Shown here: positions 55,180-63,355 of the stretch, in pieces
How positions within the stretch are numbered: position 1 is the first letter of the stretch
How the letters are laid out: the number at the start of each line of letters is the position of its first letter
Assembly: GCF_024199925.1 (NCBI RefSeq)
Contig: NZ_JANADR010000001.1
Coordinates: 7,381,501 to 7,445,500 of the forward strand
Source of the DNA: Bradyrhizobium sp. CCGUVB1N3
GTDB lineage: Bacteria > Pseudomonadota > Alphaproteobacteria > Rhizobiales > Xanthobacteraceae
Length of the DNA stretch: 64,000 bases
Direction of reading: 5' to 3'
Program-made: the position numbers and the translations under genes
The notes under the pieces: generated by a model
Told to the model about the DNA's origin: nothing
Seen by the model: the letters and a program-made list of their open reading frames with translations, nothing else
Database searches by the model: none

Positions 55180-55470
55180 GTGTTGGAGCCAGTGCCCCCC
55201 TCGTGTCCTTTCGCCATCTTCACGCTTCTTGCTCCACATGTGGATGCCGGTATCGCACTGAAGCGCCTGCTACGAGAGCTGATCTCGTTGATCCGCTCCA
55301 AAATGAAAGCCGCCGCGCAATTCATGCGTCCGGTCGCGTTTCGATGTCGGTTCAATGCGGATGATCTTAGCGATGCTCGTCATGATCGCCCCTGTGGGGT
55401 CGCCGCGCGGATAGAGCCGCCCCCCTTGCCTTCTAGAAGGCGATCGAACGGCAAGCGGTACGGGCCGGCA
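55180..55470. other. Intergenic region after the effector island
   Basis: The frame of the downstream DUF2493 gene stays open leftward here, but without a start or homology. No other feature was recognised. Confidence 0.45.
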
Positions 55471-55549
55471 ATGGCAGCGACACAGCTATTTTCCGCCGGC
55501 GCGTTCCGCGCCTTTGCATCGCGAATCAAAATAGCTGTGCCTCTGCCAT
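55471..55549 (+). repeat. Leader hairpin in front of the DUF2493 gene
   Basis: A 22-bp arm at 55471-55492 (ending CACAGCTATTTT) pairs with 55528-55549 at 20 of 22 positions around a 35-base loop, 116 bp before the ATG. It is comparable to the hairpins before DUF932 and DUF736. Confidence 0.65.
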
Positions 55550-55665
55550 CCTCCGCTCTGCTTCGGCCCTCCGCTTTGCTACGGGTGCTGTTCCGTTCCG
55601 CTCGCCGTCATGTGATCGCCACGAAGGCCGCGATGGGCGCGGCCGATCCGACAAAGGACCTCACC

Positions 55666-56604
55666 ATGACGACCGACAACGACGACCCTCAATTCGAGCC
55701 GCTCTTTGCTTCGTCCCCGACCGATCACGTTCTCGCCGAACTTCAACTCTTCGGATATCGTCCCTTGCATGACGAGCCCGATCCACGGCTGCTTCCCGAT
55801 AGCATGGCGATCACCGGCGCCGTCGCCGATATCTTCGATGCGCTCGTCTCGACGTTGAATGACACGCGCCTGGAACCTGACCTCGAGGACTTGCTCTGGT
55901 CGACCGTCAATCTCTTCCATCGCGCAGCGGGCCGCATTGAACACGAGCTCGACGCCAACGAGCAGGCGCAGCAGAAGAGCCAACGCGAGCAGAACGGCTC
56001 GGAGGTACGATCCGTCGAGCTCGAACGACTCATCGCCCAGGGCATGACGCTCATCGAACGCCGCAACGCCATGGAGCTCTTTCGCGACCAGGCTGCCGAA
56101 CGCTTCGAAGTCCACACCGGTTCGCCTTGGCGGCCGCGCTCCGGGTCAATGGTCAGCCATCGTACCCTCACCGCCGCGATGATCGACAGCCGCGATTTTC
56201 TCGCTGCCAGGCGTAGGGCCGAAACCGAGGTGTTGTTCCCACCTGGGCCAAAGGTCGCACTCACCGGTGGGCTCGAATTCAACGACGTTTCGCTCGTCTG
56301 GGATCGCCTCGACAAGGTCCACGCAAAACATCCCGATATGGTTCTCCTGCACGGCGGCTCACCGAAAGGCGCCGAATTGATCGCTGCCAAATGGGCCAGC
56401 CATCGCAAGGTGCCGCAGATCGCCTTCAAGCCGGACTGGACGAAACATGCAAAGGCCGCACCATTCAAGCGTAACGACGCGATGCTCGACATCATGCCGA
56501 TCGGAGTCATGCACTTTCCGGGCACAGGCATCCAGGACAACCTCGCCGACAAGGCGAAGAAGCTCGGTATCCCGGTCTGGAAGTTTGGCAAGGACGGCGC
56601 GTGA
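55666..56604 (+). CDS. DUF2493-domain protein
   Basis: A 312-residue protein from the ATG at 55666. Residues 1-150 are helical and acidic; the DUF2493 (SLOG-like) nucleotide-binding fold lies at about 195-310: VALTGGLEFNDVSLVWDRLD, VLLHGGSPKGAELIAAKWA, QIAFKPDWTKH and the end LGIPVWKF. SLOG-like folds bind nucleotides or their derivatives. Genes of this type accompany DUF932 and DUF736 in rhizobial integrative elements; the function is unknown. A frame continuing far upstream has no homology and is rejected as the start. Confidence 0.85.
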   Translation: MTTDNDDPQFEPLFASSPTDHVLAELQLFGYRPLHDEPDPRLLPDSMAITGAVADIFDALVSTLNDTRLEPDLEDLLWSTVNLFHRAAGRIEHELDANEQAQQKSQREQNGSEVRSVELERLIAQGMTLIERRNAMELFRDQAAERFEVHTGSPWRPRSGSMVSHRTLTAAMIDSRDFLAARRRAETEVLFPPGPKVALTGGLEFNDVSLVWDRLDKVHAKHPDMVLLHGGSPKGAELIAAKWASHRKVPQIAFKPDWTKHAKAAPFKRNDAMLDIMPIGVMHFPGTGIQDNLADKAKKLGIPVWKFGKDGA

Positions 56605-56614
56605 GCGCCGTCCT
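56591..56614 (+). terminator. Hairpin overlapping the DUF2493 stop codon
   Basis: AGGACGGCGC-GTGA-GCGCCGTCCT, a perfect 10-bp stem; the stop codon is in the loop. No T-run, so termination is uncertain. Confidence 0.5.
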
Positions 56615-56882
56615 GGTTGACGCTGAAAGCTATGGCATGGCACGCTGAAAGGATCGATGGCGCAGGGGTCGATGGTGCATCGAGACACCGAGCCGGTGGG
56701 TCGGTCCTCTCCGTTCCTTGTTCGCTTCCTTGGAGTTCCACTATTCACGCGGACAGTGATCCAGAAAGAGTGCTGCTCCGGTCGTTGCCGTGCCGAAAAA
56801 AGCGCGCGCATAACGGGCGCCAAGTCATCCCGGCGGTATCTATCAATTATTTTCCAGCCGGCCTTTGATTTGGATCGCCTGT

Positions 56883-57101
56883 CTAAGCTTCCGTGTACGA
56901 AATAGCGAGATTTTCGCAGATCGACGCAAACGCCTTTTTCGCTTCGGCGTCCTCGAAGCAAAAGCGCACCCCTTTGTCACCACGCTCGATCCACCAGTCC
57001 GCCTTGTGTCCTTTGGAAACGCGGGATGCCTCCTCGCGCAACTGATCCAGTACTCTTCCGTAAGCACGCACAATCACACAGTTTTCCATCTCAACGCTCA
57101 T
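56883..57101 (-). CDS. Small hypothetical protein
   Basis: A 72-residue protein starting MSVEMENCVIVRAYGR. It continues LDQLREEASRVSKGHKADWWIERGDKGVRFCFEDAEAK, alternating strands and helices, ending ENLAISYTEA. The compact alpha/beta pattern and conserved-looking charged turns suggest a real gene. The frame opens further upstream, but only through the tandem repeat at 57121. Family unknown. Confidence 0.55.
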   Translation of the reverse strand: MSVEMENCVIVRAYGRVLDQLREEASRVSKGHKADWWIERGDKGVRFCFEDAEAKKAFASICENLAISYTEA

Positions 57102-57120
57102 TGCAGGAAGGTAACACAGG

Positions 57121-57175
57121 CCAAGAAACACACACCAAGAAACACACGCCAAGCAACACACGCCAAGCAACACAT
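57121..57175. repeat. Tandem 14-bp repeat, four units
   Basis: CCAAGAAACACACA, CCAAGAAACACACG, CCAAGCAACACACG and CCAAGCAACACAT follow without gaps. The array lies in the gap between two divergent small genes. Confidence 0.7.
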
Positions 57176-57192
57176 ATCCAGAAGGCGCTGCC

Positions 57193-57453
57193 ATGACAAA
57201 TGTGAATCGTTGGCCGGCCACCGCCCGCTGTATCCTCGGACATGATGTCGACTCGGCGCATGTTTTCCTCGCGCGCTCCGGCTTTTACGTTGAGTTCCTG
57301 CACCTGCCGATGGAGGCGAGCGAAGAATTTCTGCGACGTCTTGTTATTATTTTTTGGTCGGATGTGCAGCTTTTGGTGCGCGCTCGGCTGGGCGATTTCT
57401 ACAAAATGCGATGGATCCGCAAAGGTGCGATGCTGGTCGCGTTTTCCCCGTGA
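57193..57453 (+). CDS. Small hypothetical protein
   Basis: An 86-residue frame from the ATG at 57193 with AGAAGG 7 bases upstream. It contains ARCILGHDVDSAHVFLARSG and an aromatic, hydrophobic middle (FLRRLVIIFWSDVQLLVRARLGDFYK). Its stop overlaps the ATG of the next small gene, so the two form a pair. No family recognised. Confidence 0.45.
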   Translation: MTNVNRWPATARCILGHDVDSAHVFLARSGFYVEFLHLPMEASEEFLRRLVIIFWSDVQLLVRARLGDFYKMRWIRKGAMLVAFSP

Positions 57454-57614
57454 TGGTTTCGAATGTCTACTGGAGTTGGGCGAACGATTGTATGGCCGGC
57501 CTATTTGCGCTTGCTGCCTGCGTAATCGTGGACCGTCTGATCAAGTGCGCAATGATCCGCCGTGCCTATGCCGAGATGCGTAGGCTCTACGGCGCCGAAT
57601 GGGGAAACGGATAG
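57453..57614 (+). CDS. Small membrane protein, unknown
   Basis: A 53-residue protein from the ATG at 57453, overlapping the previous stop by one base. It has one membrane segment (DCMAGLFALAACVIVDRLI) and a basic, aromatic tail (MIRRAYAEMRRLYG). Probably inner-membrane; function unknown. Confidence 0.45.
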   Translation: MVSNVYWSWANDCMAGLFALAACVIVDRLIKCAMIRRAYAEMRRLYGAEWGNG

Positions 57615-58040
57615 GCAGCTGCCACCATCCGGCGAAGGCGAACAGCGGCCGCGAGCTTACGAGAGCAAGCCAGGCCAACCTGATCGTCGGATCCGGCTCT
57701 GTCGCGTATTCGGCAAAGCTGTTGGCCGGTACCGCGAAAGCGGTTGTTTCGGATTCCGCCAGGCGCGCCAGTTGCGAACGAGGCGGCATCGCCGACGTTT
57801 GTTACCGGTGCGCCGGTTCCAGTTTGTGCTCACGGCAAATCACCTCCCGCATCATCACGACCTCGCGCCCGCCGGAACCGACGTTGCGGATGACGAGCGC
57901 CAACTCATCCCATAAGCGCGTGCGCGTCCGCCGCCAGCCTTCAAGATGAGTGAGCTCTGGTCTTTCGAATCGCAACCTACGTAATGATACGGAGGTCGGC
58001 CGTCGTACTTTCTTGATCTGCGAAATGCATCGTCGCCGAC
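57615..58040. other. Intergenic region
   Basis: Overlapping frames on both strands are open here. A minus frame (57802 to about 57960) with LWDELALVIRNVGSGGREVV is protein-like, but its start is unclear. No known family. Confidence 0.4.
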
Positions 58041-58244
58041 ATGCCATACAGACCAATCTACGATCCACACCTCTGGCGCAGTCGTGCGCTCGCAACGCGT
58101 CTCAAAGCGGATTTGCTCAGCCCCGGCAAACCCAGAGACAGGCTCCTAAAAGTCGCCGAGGAATACGACAAGCTAGCCCGGTACGCAGAACGGTGCGACG
58201 CGCACACAACCGACCAAGATTCGGATTCGTGTCACGATTTCTGA
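58041..58244 (+). CDS. Small hypothetical protein
   Basis: A 67-residue protein starting MPYRPIYDPHLWRSRALATR. The order of a proline- and tyrosine-rich start, a basic helix and a C-terminal helix (LKVAEEYDKLARYAERC) is typical of a short Bradyrhizobium/Rhizobium protein group with a YDP-W start and no known function. It seems complete. Confidence 0.65.
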   Translation: MPYRPIYDPHLWRSRALATRLKADLLSPGKPRDRLLKVAEEYDKLARYAERCDAHTTDQDSDSCHDF

Positions 58245-58299
58245 TCGTTCTTTCGCTGTCTTGACTGAATCCTCGAGCGACTCGCTTCGAGCCAAGACG

Positions 58300-58351
58300 G
58301 ATGCCTTAGACAGATACCTTGGACAGATGCCTTGGACGGATGCCTTGGCCT
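58300..58351. repeat. Tandem 13-bp repeat, four units
   Basis: GATGCCTTAGACA, GATACCTTGGACA, GATGCCTTGGACG and GATGCCTTGGCCT are adjacent copies. The function is unknown; it lies between two small genes. Confidence 0.65.
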
Positions 58352-58460
58352 GATCTTTGCCAGTTGCTTTCCCCTGCCAGCACTTGTTCGTCCGCGGATG
58401 TCGGGGTCCTTCGGCGAAATCCTCCGCATCATTCGCGTTGCCAATCCACAACGTACGCGC

Positions 58461-58480
58461 ACCATCGGCGCGCCGATGGT
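58461..58480. repeat. Perfect 20-bp palindrome
   Basis: ACCATCGGCGCGCCGATGGT is fully self-complementary. It lies 70 bp before the small gene at 58550 and could be an operator or recombination site. Confidence 0.6.
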
Positions 58481-58549
58481 TCGGAATGCACACACTTTTG
58501 CCGATAATCGATCTCAAAAAGTCGAAAACGACCAGAGAGGCAAGCAGTA

Positions 58550-58795
58550 TTGATTCAGGCCGAAAAAAGCGTGGTCGAGCACATGCTCGCATCGTTGACA
58601 ATCAGCGCGCTGCAGAGCCGGGCCGCTCCAACCCACGAACAGGTGATGCATCATTTGGAGCTTGCGTACGAAAGAGCGGGTCTGATCCCGACGCAGGCAT
58701 CTGCGATCCGGGTACTGGAGCGTATCTCACGTGAGATCAACAAGGCCGAGACGGTGTTGGAGTTCATCGGCCGAGGCGAGGGGCACCCACACTGA
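58550..58795 (+). CDS. Small helical hypothetical protein
   Basis: An 81-residue protein with a TTG start (GAGAGG upstream). It is mostly helical: VVEHMLASLTISALQSR, HHLELAYERAGLIPTQASAIRV and REINKAETVLEFIG. No family recognised. Confidence 0.45.
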   Translation: MIQAEKSVVEHMLASLTISALQSRAAPTHEQVMHHLELAYERAGLIPTQASAIRVLERISREINKAETVLEFIGRGEGHPH

Positions 58796-59576
58796 ATTGA
58801 CGCACGAGGCTCCCTCACGCCTCGCTCATCACACGATCTGAGTGACGGAAGGAAGCAGGATGTCGGTCCAGCTCGCGGTCTGACTAGCCCATCCTGTCTT
58901 TGATCTGTGCAGCGATGCCAATCATTGTGCCTTCGATACCGTTGCGAGGGAGCCTAAGGGAGCTGTTGCGAAACCGGCATCCCTCGGCCGCAAGGGCGGG
59001 GCACGATCACAGCGCGATTTTCGATCGGATGCTTTTCCGTGTTCGGCGCGCAGGATCACAAGTGGCGAGCAGCGCCTCGCTATCGTCGATCGGCCCTTTT
59101 CATCACCTTGTCGTGTTTGACGCACCAGCCAAGCGGGCGCTGCAGGTGAATGCAGAGCTTTCGTCGGTCTCATGTCAATCGTCGATGGGGCGAAGATCCG
59201 TTCGAACGAGACGCTTCGTTCCTGTCCAGCGCTCGAGCTCGCCAAAACGCTGATGTGGTGCCAGACGCATCTGGCGAGTAGCGGCACTTGCGGAGGGTGA
59301 AAGGGGTTTCTAACTCCGCAAACGCTATCGGGCTAGAACGCGATCCGGTTTGGAAGTTCGCCAAGGACCGCTCGCAAGTCCGCTTTGGTCGATTCCAACC
59401 AGAATCGGACGCAACGGGCGAATTGTCCTCGAGACCTCAATCGCTACAAAACCTGCATCTCCATATGATGCGGAGTTTGCGCCGCGATTTGATCACGTTT
59501 TGGTTCTATACAATCAGTCGCGCCGTGGTGGTGGTGGAAGGCGCAGTCCGTACTCTCTTGAGCGGGAACCACCACC
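58796..59576. other. Stretch without a recognisable gene
   Basis: Nothing convincing; frames on both strands lack motifs and good starts. Confidence 0.45.
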
Positions 59577-60047
59577 GTGCTTGCCCTTGGACTTGCCCTC
59601 AATCTCGTTGGGCTCGGCCTCTTGTTCTGGCTGATCTTTGCTCTCGCAGTCTATGCCCTCCCATTCTTTGTTGCGGTCAGCGCCGCTGCAATGGCATTGG
59701 AGCGCGGCGCCGGGATGACTGGCGCGCTCATTGTCGCCATCATCAGTGCCGCCTCGATGCTCGCCATTGGTCAATTCGCCCATTCTGTGGCGCGGCCGAT
59801 CATCTTGCGCGGCATGATTGGCGGAGTATTTGCCATTCCGGCAGGAATTTCTGGATACCATGTCATGCTCGCCTTATCGCAGATCGGCGTATCCTCGCCG
59901 TTCTGGCGTGAGGCCTTCGCATGCGTCGGCGCAATCTTCATCGCCTCGAAGGCCTGGACGCAGATCACTGTCTTGAGCGGGCCAGATGCGGCGCCGAGCA
60001 GGTTGACCAATTCTGCGTCAACCGGCTCTCTCGTCCGCGACGCCTGA
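59577..60047 (+). CDS. Small inner-membrane protein of the integrative element
   Basis: A 156-residue protein with a GTG start and four hydrophobic segments (ALNLVGLGLLFWLIFALAVY, GALIVAIISAASMLAIGQF, ILRGMIGGVFAIPAGISGYH, REAFACVGAIFIAS). It is therefore a four-pass membrane protein. Similar genes accompany DUF736 in rhizobial plasmids and integrative elements; the function is unknown. It precedes the DUF736 hairpin by about 360 bp. Confidence 0.6.
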   Translation: MLALGLALNLVGLGLLFWLIFALAVYALPFFVAVSAAAMALERGAGMTGALIVAIISAASMLAIGQFAHSVARPIILRGMIGGVFAIPAGISGYHVMLALSQIGVSSPFWREAFACVGAIFIASKAWTQITVLSGPDAAPSRLTNSASTGSLVRDA

Positions 60048-60410
60048 GGAAATCGTCCCTGGCCGCTACATCTGGGTTGCTTTTCCTCTGTGGGTGCCGA
60101 GGCCTCATTGCAGGAGCTTTTCGGGGAAGGGCGGACTTCGTCGCGCTCAATCGGACTCTGCCAGCCTCATTCGGCCCTGACACGGGCCAGTGGGAGGGGC
60201 TTGGTTGCGGCTTTTTGCCTGGCGGCAATGTCGCCTTTTCCCGCACGCTCTTTCTTTCTCTGCGCCGAAACCTGCCGCCTTCTTGTGTTGCAAAGCGAGG
60301 TCTGCCACGTCTTTTCCCGCTTAAGTCTGTGTTCAGCGCTCGGACGCACCTCGCCTCGTTGGCTTGATCTGGCCGAAGACCGGCTGCGCCTCGATCGTCT
60401 GAGACGCAAT
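60048..60410. other. Intergenic leader region of DUF736
   Basis: No gene seen. A DUF736-type promoter is likely to be here. Confidence 0.45.
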
Positions 60411-60481
60411 GCCGCCGGTGAGACTTTCTTCCCCTGGGCTAACGCCCATTCCTCGCGAGACAAGAAAGTCTCCCCGCCGGC
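60411..60481 (+). repeat. Leader hairpin in front of the DUF736 gene
   Basis: GCCGCCGGTGAGACTTTCTT at 60411-60430 pairs with 60462-60481 at 18 of 20 positions around a 31-base loop, 124 bp before the ATG. Confidence 0.65.
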
Positions 60482-60604
60482 ATCCTCCGCCTAACGCTCC
60501 GGCCCGCGGAAAGACGCGGGTGCGTCGCCGATCGTCTTCGGCTGTCAGATCGCCATCGAGGCCGCGGTGGTCGCGGGGCTCGACACAAACCAAGGAGAAG
60601 TGAC

Positions 60605-60925
60605 ATGGCTACCATCGGTTCTTTCAAGAAGGTCGGCTCCGATTTCCAGGGCGAGATCGTCACGCTGAGCCTGCAGGCCAGGGGCGTCCGCATCGTCGCC
60701 GAGGCCAACCGCTCAAACGAGAACGCTCCCAGCCACCGCGTCTATGTGGGCCGGGCAGAAATCGGGGCGGCCTGGTCCAAGCGCTCCGAGGAAGGCCGCG
60801 ACTACCTCTCGCTCAAGCTCGATGACCCCTCGTTCAACGCGCCGATCTACGCCAACCTCTTCGACGATGAAGACGGCGAAGGCTGTACGCTGCTCTGGTC
60901 GCGGCCGCGCAAGACCGGCGAGTAA
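60605..60925 (+). CDS. DUF736-family protein
   Basis: A 106-residue protein, start MATIGSFKKVGSDFQGEIVT, with conserved DUF736 features: APSHRVYVGRAEIGAAW, then SLKLDDPSFNAPIYANL and the C-terminal LLWSRP. AAGGAG precedes the ATG at good spacing. DUF736 proteins are a marker of rhizobial integrative and conjugative elements and plasmids, and are abundant near tra and ardC genes; their role is not known. It is followed by a strong terminator and stands alone. Confidence 0.92.
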   Translation: MATIGSFKKVGSDFQGEIVTLSLQARGVRIVAEANRSNENAPSHRVYVGRAEIGAAWSKRSEEGRDYLSLKLDDPSFNAPIYANLFDDEDGEGCTLLWSRPRKTGE

Positions 60926-60940
60926 GCCTCACAACACCTA

Positions 60941-60976
60941 CGCCCCGCCCGATCTACTCGGGCGGGGCGTTCTTTT
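60941..60976 (+). terminator. Rho-independent terminator of DUF736
   Basis: CGCCCCGCCCG pairs perfectly with CGGGCGGGGCG around a 7-base loop, then TTCTTTT. Confidence 0.88.
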
Positions 60977-61640
60977 GGGTAGAGCGCACCCAAGTCGCGT
61001 GCGAGAAGGGCTTATGGCCAAGAATAAGGTTGCCATCGGCGAGCATCGGCGGCATCGGCTGGCCGGTACTACGTCTTGCGCCCGAAGCGAACGGGGCAGG
61101 CGGACCACGAAAGCGCGGCCGAAAACGATCAACGAGGCCAAAGGCACGTTTCGTCTCTCAAGAACCGGAACAATCTAACGGCGACTGAGATGTCCGGCCA
61201 TTCAGGCGTTAGGCATCAGGTCGCCCGCTCCGCTCTCTGGGCTTGGTTTCCGGTTCTTGGAGACCCAAGGGAGACGACATCAGTTCTCGGTTCATAAATT
61301 CTGCGAGCTTTATCGCGCGATTATTCGATTGACGCATCAAGGAATGTAGAAACTTGCCCACCGAGAACGTCACCATCAGCATGATGGGGCGAGGTTTCGC
61401 CCTCGCGCGCGCCTTTGGTTGCAGCAGTTGTCAATCACGAGCATTCGACTCTCATTGATGAATGGTGACGGACCCTAGATGACGGAGAACACGTGCAAGT
61501 CTAAGCCCGTGAGGCGCATATGAATGCATTCGCAATGTAAATGATATCCATCAACACAATCGATTTTCTTTAGTCGTCCTAACGAGGAATACGAAGGCAT
61601 CGGGCAGCGACATGGGGGTGAATCCTAAGGAGCATTTGCG
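60977..61640. other. Intergenic region
   Basis: No recognisable gene. A relic with basic frames lies at 61000-61180; the sequence becomes AT-richer at 61290-61600, just before the RTX gene. Confidence 0.45.
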
Positions 61641-62459
61641 ATGGAAAGGTTTATCTGGGGGAGCTCGAGTGACAATAGCCTCTTCGGCGGCAGCGGCGAC
61701 GATCTGATGATGGATCCCCGCGGCAATGACTGGATCGACGGGGGGGCTGGCAACGACTCCATCTCGGCCGGCGAGGGCAATGACCGGGTCTTCGGTGGTG
61801 CCGGTAATGACCAGGTCTTCGGCGAAGAGGGCAACGACTATCTCTATGGCGGCGACTACGGCGGCAATAACCGCGACCAACCGCGCATCATCGGTGTAGA
61901 CAATGACAAGCTCTACGGCGGCCCCGGCGATGATGTGCTCTTTGCCGGTGACGGCAGGGATTTTCTGAGCGGTGGCTCCGGCCACGACACCTTTGTCTTC
62001 CAGTTCCACGACCCGATCCCCGGGCTCGACCCGAAGTACGGGCCGGATCCGGACAATACCAGCATCTGGGATTTCGATCCGGCGCAGGACACTCTCGCCT
62101 TTGATGCCGTGGGTCTCTATAACGACGGATCCAGAGCGAACTTCGTCAACCACGCCAGTGAGCAGCCGGGCTATCCGGTTGACACGTTTTACAGCGGCCC
62201 GGCCTTCGGTGCCAATGGCGAACACGTGGTGGTAATCACTGATCGGTCTTTCGCCTCCGGTACTCAGGCGGCGAGTGCGATCTCCCACGAGAGCGCCGGC
62301 GACATCATCGTCTACCACGACTACCAGACCCAAACCGCGAATTTGGCCTTTGTCACGTCCGCGAACCACGTGGACGAATTCGCCCATCTGGGCAGCTTTC
62401 AAGGTGTGGCCGATCTGGCCCATCTGCACCTGACCGCGTCAGACTTTACCTTCGTCTGA
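61641..62459 (+). CDS. RTX calcium-binding protein
   Basis: A 272-residue protein with glycine-rich nonapeptide repeats GGxGxDxUx: GGSGDDLMM, GGAGNDSIS, GEGNDRVF, GGAGNDQVF, GEEGNDYLY, and after an insert GGPGDDVLF and GDGRDFLSG GSGHDTFVF. The C-terminal ~120 residues form the typical post-repeat module (DFDPAQDTLAFD, HLGSFQGVADLAHLHL, ASDFTFV). It has no signal peptide, as expected for type I secretion, with the signal at the C-terminus. No T1SS genes are nearby. AAGGAG lies 8 bases before the ATG. It may be a secreted adhesion or surface-modifying protein without an enzymatic domain. Confidence 0.9.
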   Translation: MERFIWGSSSDNSLFGGSGDDLMMDPRGNDWIDGGAGNDSISAGEGNDRVFGGAGNDQVFGEEGNDYLYGGDYGGNNRDQPRIIGVDNDKLYGGPGDDVLFAGDGRDFLSGGSGHDTFVFQFHDPIPGLDPKYGPDPDNTSIWDFDPAQDTLAFDAVGLYNDGSRANFVNHASEQPGYPVDTFYSGPAFGANGEHVVVITDRSFASGTQAASAISHESAGDIIVYHDYQTQTANLAFVTSANHVDEFAHLGSFQGVADLAHLHLTASDFTFV

Positions 62460-62467
62460 TCGAGCCA

Positions 62468-62490
62468 CGTCCCGCCATCTCGGCGGGACG
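62468..62490 (+). terminator. Hairpin terminator of the RTX gene
   Basis: CGTCCCGCC-ATCTC-GGCGGGACG is a perfect 9-bp stem, 8 bases after the stop codon. Confidence 0.7.
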
Positions 62491-62842
62491 CTTTGTGCCA
62501 TCACTCCTCTGGCGCAACAAGGATGCTGCCGCACCTCGATGAAGATGATTTCAAATTTCAATGTTGCGCTCACGATCTGTCTCGAAAGCACCAAGATACC
62601 TAAGATCGGAGCGTAGCTCGCTCAACAGCCACGGCATCATACCGAATCTACGCCAACGTCTGCGTCGTGGATCAATCATCGAGCCCGGGCTGGCTGAACG
62701 CACCACAAAGCAAATCCAACGAGGTGTTCACACTTCGCGGTCGGGGTAGAAATCTATATCCGTACCTTCACCGACCTGCAGCCACAAAGCCGTAGTCCTT
62801 CAAACGGGCCCTTGCGAAACGACGGTGGCAAGAAAGCATGGT
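62491..62842. other. Intergenic region
   Basis: It separates the RTX gene from the convergent Mpo1-like gene. Nothing was recognised. Confidence 0.45.
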
Positions 62843-63355
62843 TCACCGGGAAGAGGTCGGGCGACGCTTCCCGACGATGATGCCGAGATCGCGCCGAAAG
62901 CCGAGCGCGACAACCAACTTCGCCACGACAAACATGGGTCCGACCAACAGGTGGGTCGGATTGTCGATCATTGCCGGCCGCCGGCGCTCGAACACCAAGT
63001 GCCCAATGATCAGCAATGCAACACCGAGCACAATTATGGCGGCAGTAAGCGACCACATCCCGACGGTCGTCACATGGTTGAGGATCACGGCGGCTGCTGC
63101 ACGCAATGCGATCACAGCGGGAAGGATCGCGGCGCCAAGCTCGAAATCGAGCGCGAGCCAAAAGATCAGCACAGGCGTGAGCGCGATGGTCGCCACGCTG
63201 ATCTGGATCTCGTATAGTGTGATGACCCAAAGACTGAGCGGAAGACTGGCAGCCAGGAACAAGAACAGGATGCCGAAGACGTGCATCGCGCAATTGTAGG
63301 GATCGCGACGATACTCCACGTAATCGGCGAGCAGCCGACGGAATGAGGAGTTCAT
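62843..63355 (-). CDS. Mpo1/DUF962-like membrane protein
   Basis: About 170 residues from the ATG at 63355. The N-terminus has the family pattern LLADYVEYRRDPYNCAMHVFGI, matching the Y-x-x-Y...N-x-x-x-H-x-x-G signature of yeast Mpo1 (dioxygenase for phytosphingosine-derived 2-hydroxy fatty acids) and DUF962 proteins, with the key histidine present. Four to five hydrophobic segments follow, ending in a basic tail. Bacterial members are of unknown function; an oxygenase on fatty acids is possible. The family's downstream second histidines are not obvious here, so activity is uncertain. Confidence 0.7.
   Translation of the reverse strand: MNSSFRRLLADYVEYRRDPYNCAMHVFGILFLFLAASLPLSLWVITLYEIQISVATIALTPVLIFWLALDFELGAAILPAVIALRAAAAVILNHVTTVGMWSLTAAIIVLGVALLIIGHLVFERRRPAMIDNPTHLLVGPMFVVAKLVVALGFRRDLGIIVGKRRPTSSR

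Noticed and set aside
55180-55665. Extended N-terminus of the DUF2493 protein
   Set aside because: The frame is open upstream but the sequence is not protein-like and includes the leader hairpin; the ATG at 55666 matches the start of the conserved region.
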